Below, piece after piece: positions 16,690-25,245 of a DNA stretch of 64,000 nucleotides. The DNA is from Clostridia bacterium. GTDB lineage: Bacteria; Bacillota; Clostridia; Christensenellales; Borkfalkiaceae. The notes under the pieces are model-generated. The model worked only from the letters and a program-made list of their open reading frames with translations. It was not told the origin of the DNA and ran no database searches. Both the position numbers and the translations under genes were made by a program. Each line of letters starts with the position of its first letter. The stretch's first letter is position 1. The DNA is taken from the NCBI GenBank assembly GCA_017536205.1, contig JAFXHX010000003.1:1-64000 (forward strand). The letters are read 5' to 3'.

Positions 16690-16719
16690 AAATAAAAAGG
16701 CAAGGAATAAATCCTTGCC
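16689..16719 (-). terminator. Rho-independent terminator of the 172-aa gene
   Basis: Reverse strand GGCAAGGA/TCCTTGCC stem with a short loop, followed by TTTTTATTTT. Confidence 0.85.
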
Positions 16720-16726
16720 CAAACGG

Positions 16727-17245
16727 TTATTTTTTCTTGCCTGAAAGGGTTACCGTTATAATTTTTGCTATTGCCGAAGATACTTCGGTTGGTATATCGG
16801 CGTTGTCTGTAAGTATTTGGCGCACTGTGTTTTCAGTTTCTTCATCGCTGTCGGTATGGGAAAAGTTTTTGGTAATTAAATTGGCAACGTCTTTAATAGC
16901 GCTAGTTGACAAAACGCCCTTTAAAACGTCTTGCACGGCTTTTTTAACACTGCCACTTGAAGATAAAATCTGTTTGAAAAAGGTGTAGTATAAAGTTGCA
17001 ACTCCACCACATTGAAAACCCTTTGAAATAACGCAAAAAACGTCTAAAAGGTTTAAAATAAAATAAGAATATAAACCGTAAAGAATAATTCCTAAAATGA
17101 ACGGAATTAAACCTATTAGGCTTTTAATCTTTTCGGGAATAACTTTTTTAATAAGCCCCGTAATTACCGAAACAACGCCTGCAATAACCAAAACGTCAAT
17201 ACTATACACGTTAATAAAGTTGATAAACGTTTGTAAATCTAACAC
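16727..17245 (-). CDS. Small membrane protein of unknown function (holin-like topology)
   Basis: 172-aa protein with two or three hydrophobic segments (about 18-32, 43-70 and possibly 72-93) and a charged, partly helical C-terminus. The topology recalls small holin-like proteins but I recognise no family. The start is GTG at 17245, with only a weak upstream GCGAG. It is a single gene between spoIIE and gerAA, so a sporulation role is possible by context only. Confidence 0.6.
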   Translation of the reverse strand: MLDLQTFINFINVYSIDVLVIAGVVSVITGLIKKVIPEKIKSLIGLIPFILGIILYGLYSYFILNLLDVFCVISKGFQCGGVATLYYTFFKQILSSSGSVKKAVQDVLKGVLSTSAIKDVANLITKNFSHTDSDEETENTVRQILTDNADIPTEVSSAIAKIITVTLSGKKK

Positions 17246-17422
17246 GGTTTTCTCGCTTTAAGGAGTAAAGCGGTAACTATTACGCTTTTATGCCACCTTT
17301 TATAGCGCAATACTTACGCATAAGTCGTGTTTTAATCTTTAATGCTTTTATCGCTCTTCCCCCTTTGTTTTTATTCAAGACGCAAGTCTATTATAAACGC
17401 AAGTTAAGCCCTTTTAAAGTGT

Positions 17423-19684
17423 TTATGACACCTTTTTAAATATTCTAACGCAAATAACGGTCATATCGTCTTTAGGCGTTCCGTTAGATAGTGAAAGCGC
17501 CTTTTTGCAAACGTCGTCTGCAAGAGTTTGGGGGTTGCGAGTTTTAAGCCCCTTTAAAAAGGATATAAAGTCGGTTGACGAGCCGAACGCATCGTGAACG
17601 CCGTCGCTTATAAGCATAACGGTGCTTCCTTCTTCGAGCGAAAGCGAAACGCCCGTAGGCTTTAATTCGTCTAGTATTCCAAGTGGAAGTGAGTTTCCTT
17701 CAACTATTTTTATAGTGTCTTTTGTTAAAACGTAACTGTGTGGCGAGCCTATTTTAATAAAGTCGGCAGTAAGCGTAAAAAGGTTAAAGGTCATAACGTC
17801 AACGGCAGAAAAACTATCTTCCGTGCCAAGCGATAAAACCTTGTTAACCATATTTATAACTAGGTTGCCGTTAAGCCCCGCTTTGTAAAACGATTCAATT
17901 AGCGATATTGCAGTTTTAGAAGTGTTATACGCTAAACTGCCACTTCCCATACCGTCAGATAGCGCAACCAAAAAACGCGCGTTGTCAATCTTTATAAGCG
18001 AGTGCGTGTCGCCACTTTTTTCCGAGCCGTATTTTGCCGTGCTAGAAAGCCCGAACGATGCGTCTACGCAAGGCGCAGGTTTAAGCGTTATTGCCGTGTG
18101 AGTAAGCGATAAATGAGTTTTAGAAGTAATGCTCATAAAGGCGTTAACCGCCTCGGAAGTTACTTTTATAAGTTTTTGATAGTCAATTTCGCTTTCGTCA
18201 ACCACAAGGTTAATCTCAACGCCGTCGTCACTAGAAAACGCCATAATTTCAATAAACGGAACGCCATAAAGCAAAAGTTTTTCGGTAACTAATTTTTCAA
18301 TTCCGTCTTCAAAAGAAAGCGTTTTAGAATAGTCTAGCGCAATGCTTTTAAGCACGCTTGCAACGCCACCTGATTGCATTAAAATAAGTTCTTTTCCACT
18401 TGAAAGTTCGGTACTTTTTTTAACTTTTTCACGGTACTTTGTTATAAGCGAATTCATTTCAAATATTATAGAGTTTACAAAACCGCAAGAGGAGGCAAAC
18501 TTTTTAGTAAGGTCCATAAGCGTAACTCTGTTTTTAGAAACGCCAACTGAAAGTATTTTGACTATTTCTTCTTTGTCGGGCGCGCCTTGGTTTTTGCACC
18601 TTAAATACCCTGGGCAACTTTCGCAAACGTTAGCAACTATTTCATCTGCCATTTTTATGTAAATCTCGTCGGCAACCGATTTAGTTTGTTTAAGTTCGTT
18701 TAAACAGTCTTTCATTTCTAAAAACACGTTAGAAACGTCGAACAACTTTCCGGCAAGCGTTCCACGCAGTCTGTTAACGGCGTATTTAGTAAGAACTCGC
18801 CCTTTAAGCGAACGCGCCATTTTCACAAGCGAAGTTATAGCGCTTTCGGGAATAAACAAATAAATTAAAACGGGGACTGAAGAAAATATGGCGTCGGTGT
18901 AGTGAAAAGCCCCGTAAGCCTTTAAAAAGTAAGCGCAAAACAGGTCTGCAATAACGGCAAAAAACCCCGCAAGCAGTCTAGATTTTTTCATTACGGCAGA
19001 CGGCAATAAAAAAGTTATTGAAAAGGTTGCAAAATACGTTAGCGTTAGGCTTTTAATTGAAGGCGCAAGCGCTAAAACCACTGCTAAAACGCAAGAAGAA
19101 TTAGCCCCGAAAACTTCCATAGCAATTAAAATTAAAAATATTGAAACGCTTCTATACGCATCGTAGCCGAAAAGCGATATAAAGCCAAGCGATAAGCAAG
19201 TTATAAACACTGAAAGGCACACTTTTTCACCGTCGTCGCTTTTAAAACTTAATTTTTTAACGTATAAAACCCTAACGGCAGATATAAAAACGGGCGTAAA
19301 AAGCGAGCATATAGCGCCTTGAATTAAAAGGTAAACTATTTCCGTTTTAGGAATAAAAATAAATGGTAAGCACGCCAAAACCGAAGCGATTATAACTTTA
19401 CCGCCAACCCTCGTTTGCTTTTTTCTTAAAATCATAAAAAACGGAAGGGTAACTAGTATTGAGATTAAAGCGCAAATAAGAAGTGTTGGGTTAAACTTTA
19501 CTAAAAACCCAAGCGCAAATATAATTGCGCTTGAAACGGGGTTTACTTTTAGGTATAAAAGCGCAATAAAAAAGGGTAGCGATAAAAAGCAAACTCCGTC
19601 AAGCGTATAGCAAAGTAAAATTGAAAAACCTGCTGAAAGTAAAAAGCCTAAAACGCTAGAATAAGTTAGTTTATTTTTAGCCAT
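17423..19684 (-). CDS. spoIIE: SpoIIE, stage II sporulation protein E (PP2C phosphatase)
   Basis: 753-aa membrane phosphatase that dephosphorylates SpoIIAA and thereby activates sigma-F in the forespore; it also associates with FtsZ at the polar septum. The N-terminal third (to about residue 300) is multi-helix membrane; a central region (about 310-540) follows; the C-terminal PP2C domain has L-S-D-G-M-G-S-G near 574-581 and I-S-D-G near 698-701. It is shorter than the B. subtilis protein (~827 aa), mostly in the central region. The ribosome site AAAGGTGG lies 7 nt before the ATG and inside a strong leader hairpin. Confidence 0.95.
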   Translation of the reverse strand: MAKNKLTYSSVLGFLLSAGFSILLCYTLDGVCFLSLPFFIALLYLKVNPVSSAIIFALGFLVKFNPTLLICALISILVTLPFFMILRKKQTRVGGKVIIASVLACLPFIFIPKTEIVYLLIQGAICSLFTPVFISAVRVLYVKKLSFKSDDGEKVCLSVFITCLSLGFISLFGYDAYRSVSIFLILIAMEVFGANSSCVLAVVLALAPSIKSLTLTYFATFSITFLLPSAVMKKSRLLAGFFAVIADLFCAYFLKAYGAFHYTDAIFSSVPVLIYLFIPESAITSLVKMARSLKGRVLTKYAVNRLRGTLAGKLFDVSNVFLEMKDCLNELKQTKSVADEIYIKMADEIVANVCESCPGYLRCKNQGAPDKEEIVKILSVGVSKNRVTLMDLTKKFASSCGFVNSIIFEMNSLITKYREKVKKSTELSSGKELILMQSGGVASVLKSIALDYSKTLSFEDGIEKLVTEKLLLYGVPFIEIMAFSSDDGVEINLVVDESEIDYQKLIKVTSEAVNAFMSITSKTHLSLTHTAITLKPAPCVDASFGLSSTAKYGSEKSGDTHSLIKIDNARFLVALSDGMGSGSLAYNTSKTAISLIESFYKAGLNGNLVINMVNKVLSLGTEDSFSAVDVMTFNLFTLTADFIKIGSPHSYVLTKDTIKIVEGNSLPLGILDELKPTGVSLSLEEGSTVMLISDGVHDAFGSSTDFISFLKGLKTRNPQTLADDVCKKALSLSNGTPKDDMTVICVRIFKKVS

Positions 19685-19691
19685 AAAAATA

Positions 19692-19744
19692 CCACCTTTA
19701 GTTAGGGTAAGTAATAGTTACCATAATAAAGGTGGCTAATTATA
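19692..19744 (-). promoter_or_regulatory. spoIIE -10 box and self-complementary leader that can hide the ribosome site
   Basis: Reverse strand: TATAAT (19744-19739) with no consensus -35. The predicted transcript starts near 19732 with CCACCTTTA (19735-19727), which pairs perfectly over 9 bp with TAAAGGTGG (19700-19692), the Shine-Dalgarno region. A nested GGTAA/TTACC stem (19722-19718 with 19710-19706) stabilises it. The missing -35 fits a promoter needing an activator such as Spo0A, though no clear 0A box is seen. Confidence 0.55.
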
Positions 19745-19774
19745 ATAAGTTTTGTAAAATAGTGACTAAAAAGG

Positions 19775-20989
19775 TTATTTTATAAGGGTAGTTCCAACGC
19801 TTCTAACGTTTGCAGTAAATACGTTTTCACTGCCGAAAAGTTCTTTCATATACGTTTCGTAAGCGCTAACTTCGCCGTTACTTACAAACGCAAGTATCGA
19901 GCCTGCAAACCCACCGCCGTGAACTCTAACTGCACCGTCTTTAATAAACGCGCGTGATAGTTCAATGCCTAAAACAACGGGTTGAATGGTGTCGCCAGGG
20001 ACCATACAGTTTTGAAGTAAAACTAAACTTGAAAGCCCTGAAAGGTTAACTTGTTCAAGGAAAAGTTTGGTGTTTTTAGTTTCAAGCGCTTTCTCGGCAA
20101 GTTCAACCCTGTCGTTTTCGTTATAGAAGTGAAGGGCGCGCAAAATGGCTCTTCCTGAAAACTTTCTTTTAAGTGTGGGCATAAGTTTATTAAAATCTTC
20201 ACGGGGAACGTCACGAAGAACTTTTTTGCCAAAGAACTCTGCAATTTGTTCCATTTCAGTTCTTATTGCTGCGTAGTGCTCGGTAAGCGTAGCGTGGTCG
20301 CCACCCGTGTTGGTTATAACTAGGGTGTAGCCGTCGGGTGCTTCAAGTTGTTTAATAACGGGTTTAGTTGGAACGTTAAAATCAAGTTTGACAAGCGAGC
20401 CTATAGATATTCCACTTTGGTCAAGAAGCCCACAAGGCTTGCCGAAATAAACGTTTTCGGCGTACTGCGAAATAACTGCTCTATCAACGGGCGAAAGTTT
20501 TCCGTTTAAATATAAAACGTTAAAAATCTCGCTAACTAAAACTTCAAACGCCGCCGAAGAAGAAACACCCGCGCCCTTAAATATGTTAGACGTGGTGTAG
20601 GCGGTAAAGCCCTTAATTTTAAAGCCCCTTTCGATAATAGCGTTAGCAACGCCCCTTGCAAGTGCGTTAGAAGTGCCTTTTTCTTCGGGAATAACCGAGA
20701 GGTTAGAAATATCAACTACAACGGGTGGATAGCCTTGCGAGCAAATCTTAACGATATTATCGCTTGTCTTTTTAACTGCCGCTATAACGTCGCACGATAT
20801 AGAAGCAACTAAAACTAAACCGTGATTGTGGTCGGTGTGGTTACCAAGTATTTCCGCTCTACCCGAAGAAGAAAAAACGTAGTCTGGCTCAACCCCTTCG
20901 TTTTCTTTAAAGGTTTGTTTAATGCTTTCAATTCTCGCTTGCGCCTTAGTCGTGTCGGCGTTTTTTCCGTATAAAAGTTTTAAATCCAT
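19775..20989 (-). CDS. galK: Galactokinase (GHMP kinase)
   Basis: 404-aa GHMP-superfamily sugar kinase that phosphorylates galactose with ATP. Motif 1 is G-R-A-E-I-L-G-N-H-T-D-H-N-H-G near 39-53 (the clostridial variant of the GalK signature), motif 2 G-A-G-V-S-S-S-A-A near 137, motif 3 H-G-G-G-F-A-G-S near 371. The start was set at the ATG preceded by AGGTGAT; the upstream in-frame Met at 21016 has no ribosome site. No galT, galE or transporter is nearby, so the pathway partners are elsewhere; a related sugar kinase role cannot be excluded. Confidence 0.88.
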   Translation of the reverse strand: MDLKLLYGKNADTTKAQARIESIKQTFKENEGVEPDYVFSSSGRAEILGNHTDHNHGLVLVASISCDVIAAVKKTSDNIVKICSQGYPPVVVDISNLSVIPEEKGTSNALARGVANAIIERGFKIKGFTAYTTSNIFKGAGVSSSAAFEVLVSEIFNVLYLNGKLSPVDRAVISQYAENVYFGKPCGLLDQSGISIGSLVKLDFNVPTKPVIKQLEAPDGYTLVITNTGGDHATLTEHYAAIRTEMEQIAEFFGKKVLRDVPREDFNKLMPTLKRKFSGRAILRALHFYNENDRVELAEKALETKNTKLFLEQVNLSGLSSLVLLQNCMVPGDTIQPVVLGIELSRAFIKDGAVRVHGGGFAGSILAFVSNGEVSAYETYMKELFGSENVFTANVRSVGTTLIK

Positions 20990-21054
20990 AATATCACCTT
21001 GGTAATAGTTTAACACCCTTTTTTTACTTTGTAAACATTTTTCATAAACATAAG

Positions 21055-21083
21055 TTGCAAAAAAAATCGCAATGGTATATAAT
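21055..21083 (+). promoter_or_regulatory. Promoter of pth-mfd
   Basis: TTGCAA, 17-bp spacer, TATAAT, followed by AAAGGAGAG and the ATG at 21110. Confidence 0.7.
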
Positions 21084-21109
21084 TTTACTTAAAAGGAGAG
21101 TTTACGGTT

Positions 21110-21673
21110 ATGTTTATAGTAGTTGGGCTTGGAAATCCCGATAAAAAATATCAAAACAACTTACATAATTTGGGTTTTACAGCCATTGACTTGCTTGCCG
21201 AAAAACTCGGCGTTTCAATAGACAAAAAGGGGTATAAAGGGCTTTACGCTTTAACGACTATAAAGGGCGAAAAGGTTATGCTTTTAAAGCCCCAAACTTA
21301 TATGAACTTGTCTGGCGAAAGCGTTGTAAGCGCCGTTTCCTTTTTTAAAGTTCCACTTGAAAACGTTTTAGTTATTTACGACGATATCGACGTGGAAATA
21401 GGCAAAATCCGCATTAGAAAAAGTGGCTCGGCAGGTACTCATAACGGTATGAGAAATATCGTTACGCACCTTTCTTCTACTAATTTTCCTAGAATTAGGG
21501 TGGGTTGCAAACCACAAAACTTTAAGGGCGATTTAGTCGAATACGTTTTGTCTAACGTAGAAAGTGAAGATAAGCCCTTTTTCGACGATGCGCTTTCAAA
21601 GGCGGTTAACGCATCAAACGCCTTTATAAACGGCGAGAAATTAGACACTATAATGAATAGGTTTAACGGTTAA
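21110..21673 (+). CDS. pth: Peptidyl-tRNA hydrolase
   Basis: 187-aa cytosolic enzyme that releases tRNA from stalled peptidyl-tRNA. Visible are the N-terminal G-L-G-N-P block (7-11), the catalytic-His region (N-L-H-N-L-G-F, His near 20), K-P-Q-T-Y-M-N, and the D-D near 93. Normal length. The next gene mfd starts one base after its stop; the pth-mfd pair is a common Firmicutes order. Confidence 0.97.
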   Translation: MFIVVGLGNPDKKYQNNLHNLGFTAIDLLAEKLGVSIDKKGYKGLYALTTIKGEKVMLLKPQTYMNLSGESVVSAVSFFKVPLENVLVIYDDIDVEIGKIRIRKSGSAGTHNGMRNIVTHLSSTNFPRIRVGCKPQNFKGDLVEYVLSNVESEDKPFFDDALSKAVNASNAFINGEKLDTIMNRFNG

Positions 21674-21674
21674 A

Positions 21675-24600
21675 ATGCTAAAAGAAGTTTTGCGCTCAAA
21701 AAAACGCGGTGGCGTGTACGGCGAAATATTATCTTGCGTCTGCGATGGTTTACCCATCGCAGTTTTCGGTGGTGGCGAAAGTGAAAAGGCAAGGCTTATA
21801 TCTAGTTTAAATAGTGGCACGCTCGTTATCGTAAAAGACGTTTTGTGGGCTAAAAAACTTGCAAAACTAATTAGTAGTATGACGGGTGAAGACGTTGTTT
21901 TTCTCCCCCCGAAAGACGACGTTTTGCTTTATAAATCAACCTTTGATAAAGAAAGCCTTTTTAAAAGGTTAACGGCGCTTTATAAACTTCAAAACGGCGC
22001 AAAAACGGCAGTTACTACTATTGAGGCGTTACTTCAATTATTCCCTAAAAAAGTTGATAGTTTAACCTTTAAAAAGGGGTGTGATTACGAACTTGATACC
22101 GCCGTTAAAAGCCTTGTTAAACTAGGCTATAAAAGGGTGGAAGTTCCCGAAAGCGCAGGCACTTTTTCACTTCGTGGCGATATACTTTTAATCTACCCTA
22201 TTAACGACGAAACGGTTTATAGGCTCGACTTTTTTGGCGATGAACTTGAAAGTATTAGGCGAGCAGGTACAGAAGTTGATAGCGTTGACGTTATTATTGC
22301 AACCGACGCTTTAATTTTAGAAAGCGAAGTTGAAAGCGTTAAAAAGGGCGTTTTAAAGTCTTATAAAAATTACGGAACGCTTTTATCGGGCGAAAAGGCA
22401 AAGGTTTTAAAAGATAAACTTTTAGAAGGGCTTGAAACCGATTTGTATCAAGACTCTCTTTCGTATTTATCACCACTTTTATCTTCCGTTACGCACGACT
22501 TTACCGTTTACTTAAAAAACTTTAAAAACGTTGTTTTCGACGAGCCTAAAACGCTTTACGATAACTTAAATTACCACCTTAAAGAGTACGCCGACCGAAT
22601 AGGTGGGCTACTTCGCTCGGGTGAAGCACTCGATTTTATAAGCGGGCAAATTGCAACCGAAAAAGAATTAACTAGCAACTTATCTTCTTTTACTAGCGTT
22701 GCCGTTCAAGCTTTTTCTGCGCCCGTTCCCTTTTTTAACCCCCTTAAAACGTTTAACGTGCGCTCGTCGCCCGTTCCCCGCTATTTTTTAAAGATAGAAG
22801 ATTTATATAGCGACCTTAAAGCGTGGCAAGTTTCCGGGTACGACGTAATAATTTGCGCAGGTAGCGTTAAAAACGCCGAAACTATTTATTACGATGCGGG
22901 AAAGCACGGAATAAAACTAGAATATCTCCCTGCACTCAACGAAAACTATTCGGGTCTTTCGGTTACCGATTTAAGTTTAGAAAACGGCTTTATAAACCAT
23001 AACGATAAACTAGCAGTTATAGGTTGTAACGACGTTTTTGCCAAAAAAACCCGTGAAAAGTCGCTTAAAACCAAACGTGGCGACCTATTTACTGCGCCTG
23101 AAGTAGGCGAGTTTGCCGTTCACGAAGTGTTCGGTGTTGGTTTAATAAAAGGCGTTAAGAGAATAGCCACGATTGAAGGTGCTAAAGATTACGTTGAACT
23201 TGAATACGCCGATAACGATAGGCTTTACGTTTCAACCGACCAAATGGATAAACTTTCACGCTATCTTGGTGGAAAGGGCACTCCGTCTTTAAATAGAATA
23301 GGTGGCGGTGAGTTTGAAAGAATTAAGGAAAGGGTTAAAAAAGCGATAAGCGAAATGACCATAAACCTTAAAAAACTCTACGCCGAAAGAAAATCGGTAA
23401 AAGGCTTTGCCTTTTCGCCCGATAACGCTTTAACTAGAGAGTTTGAAAGCGCCTTTGGCTTTGAAGAAACCGAAGACCAAATTACTTCTATGGAAGAAAT
23501 ACGCCAAGATATGGAAAGCGACGGCGTTATGGATAGGCTTTTATGCGGTGACGTTGGCTTTGGTAAAACCGAAGTTGCATTTCGCGCCGCGTTCAAGGCG
23601 ATAATGGACGGAAAGCAAGTTGCAATGGTCGCTCCAACCACCATACTTACCGAACAGCATTACCTTACGGCAACTGCTAGGTTTGAAGGTTTTGGCGTTA
23701 GAATAGCAGTTTTAAACAGATTTAAAACGGCAAGAGAACAAAAGCAAATACTTGAAAAAGTTGCTAGTGGTGAAATCGACTTCGTTATAGGCACTCACAG
23801 GCTCTTTTCAAAAGATATAAAGTTCAGCGATTTAGGGCTTTTAATTATAGACGAAGAACAGCGTTTCGGCGTTGAGCATAAAGAAAAACTTAAAACGCTT
23901 AAAAGCAACGTAGATACCCTTGCGCTTTCGGCAACGCCCATACCTAGAACGCTCCACATGTCCCTTTCGGGAATTAGAGATATTAGCACTATTAACACTC
24001 CGCCAAAGCAGAGAATACCCGTTCAAACGGTGGTAACCGAACTTACCGATTCCCTTCTTCGTTACGCCTTAACTCGTGAACTTTCTCGTAAAGGTCAGGC
24101 GTTCGTGCTTTACAATAGAGTTGAAAGCATTTACGAGTTTTCGGCAAGAATTAAAAATATAGTTCCCGAAGCAAGTGTAATAGTTGCACACGGTCAAATG
24201 GATGAAAAAAACCTTGAAAACGCCGTTAAGTCCTTCTATGAAGGAAAGGCCGACGTTTTAGTTGCAACCACCATTATTGAAAACGGCATAGATTTGCCAA
24301 GGGCAAACACGCTTATAGTAGAAAGTGCCGATAAAATGGGGCTTTCAACGCTTTACCAACTTAAAGGCAGAGTAGGTAGGGGCAACCTTATGGCTTACGC
24401 TTACTTTACCTATCCTGAAAACGCAATACTTCAAGACCCTTCTTACAAGCGACTTTCTGCGCTGGTAGAATATAGCGAAATGGGAAGTGGCTATAAAATA
24501 GCCATGCGCGACCTTGAACTTCGTGGCGCAGGTAGTTTGTTAGGCAAACAGCAACACGGCCACCTTGATAAAGTTGGCTACGAACTTTACAACAAACTTT

Positions 24601-25070
24601 TACGCGAAGAACTTGGCGAAGTTACCAAAAACGCCGAGTTTGAACTAGACGTTAAAGCCGACGCGTATATTCCCGAAAATTATATAGCAAGCGAAAAATC
24701 TAGAATGCACGCATATAAGTTAATTGCCGAAATACGCACCCTTCAAGATAAAGAAAGGGTAGAAAACTTGCTTGAAGAAAACTTCGGCTTAATACCCACC
24801 GTAGTAAAAACGCTTATCGATATTGCTTGGGTAAAAGTTAAGGCTATAAACGCAGGCGCAATAAAACTTGTTTTATCAAAGGAAAAATGCGCTTTAACTT
24901 TACGTTCGCTAGATAGTTTAAAAGACGGAAAAATTATAAACAAATTAAAGTCGTATAAGGGCGAAGTAACGCTTGCGTTTAACGAAAATCCCGTTCTAGT
25001 GTTTAACAAAACGGGCAAAACACCCGTTGAGGCGTTGGCGCTTGCGGGCGAGTTTTTATCGCTTAACTGA
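21675..25070 (+). CDS. mfd: Transcription-repair coupling factor Mfd
   Basis: 1131-aa DNA translocase that removes stalled RNA polymerase and recruits UvrA. The N-terminal UvrB-like region has lost its ATPase; the RNA polymerase-interacting domain lies near 465-530 (E-V-G-E-F-A-V-H). The translocase has Walker A G-D-V-G-F-G-K-T near 632, DEEQ box near 733 and R-G-R motifs near 900; a C-terminal TRCF D7 domain follows. Full length. I see no terminator after it; the next promoter is 70 bp downstream. Confidence 0.97.
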   Translation: MLKEVLRSKKRGGVYGEILSCVCDGLPIAVFGGGESEKARLISSLNSGTLVIVKDVLWAKKLAKLISSMTGEDVVFLPPKDDVLLYKSTFDKESLFKRLTALYKLQNGAKTAVTTIEALLQLFPKKVDSLTFKKGCDYELDTAVKSLVKLGYKRVEVPESAGTFSLRGDILLIYPINDETVYRLDFFGDELESIRRAGTEVDSVDVIIATDALILESEVESVKKGVLKSYKNYGTLLSGEKAKVLKDKLLEGLETDLYQDSLSYLSPLLSSVTHDFTVYLKNFKNVVFDEPKTLYDNLNYHLKEYADRIGGLLRSGEALDFISGQIATEKELTSNLSSFTSVAVQAFSAPVPFFNPLKTFNVRSSPVPRYFLKIEDLYSDLKAWQVSGYDVIICAGSVKNAETIYYDAGKHGIKLEYLPALNENYSGLSVTDLSLENGFINHNDKLAVIGCNDVFAKKTREKSLKTKRGDLFTAPEVGEFAVHEVFGVGLIKGVKRIATIEGAKDYVELEYADNDRLYVSTDQMDKLSRYLGGKGTPSLNRIGGGEFERIKERVKKAISEMTINLKKLYAERKSVKGFAFSPDNALTREFESAFGFEETEDQITSMEEIRQDMESDGVMDRLLCGDVGFGKTEVAFRAAFKAIMDGKQVAMVAPTTILTEQHYLTATARFEGFGVRIAVLNRFKTAREQKQILEKVASGEIDFVIGTHRLFSKDIKFSDLGLLIIDEEQRFGVEHKEKLKTLKSNVDTLALSATPIPRTLHMSLSGIRDISTINTPPKQRIPVQTVVTELTDSLLRYALTRELSRKGQAFVLYNRVESIYEFSARIKNIVPEASVIVAHGQMDEKNLENAVKSFYEGKADVLVATTIIENGIDLPRANTLIVESADKMGLSTLYQLKGRVGRGNLMAYAYFTYPENAILQDPSYKRLSALVEYSEMGSGYKIAMRDLELRGAGSLLGKQQHGHLDKVGYELYNKLLREELGEVTKNAEFELDVKADAYIPENYIASEKSRMHAYKLIAEIRTLQDKERVENLLEENFGLIPTVVKTLIDIAWVKVKAINAGAIKLVLSKEKCALTLRSLDSLKDGKIINKLKSYKGEVTLAFNENPVLVFNKTGKTPVEALALAGEFLSLN

Positions 25071-25141
25071 AAAATACTGCCCAAAAAAGCAAAAATTAGG
25101 TAAAAACGGCAAGATAATTTTGCAAAACTTTGAAAAAACTA

Positions 25142-25170
25142 TTGCATTAAAAGTAATTATTTTGTATAAT
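25142..25170 (+). promoter_or_regulatory. Promoter of the parvulin-like lipoprotein gene
   Basis: TTGCAT, 17-bp spacer, TATAAT, followed by a ~75-nt leader and a TTGGAGA ribosome site before the ATG at 25246. Confidence 0.65.
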
Positions 25171-25245
25171 AGTAACGCTATTTATTTAAATTATTAAGGG
25201 GGAGCAGTTAAAAAATCTTTCCTTTTCAAACTCTTGGAGACTAAT

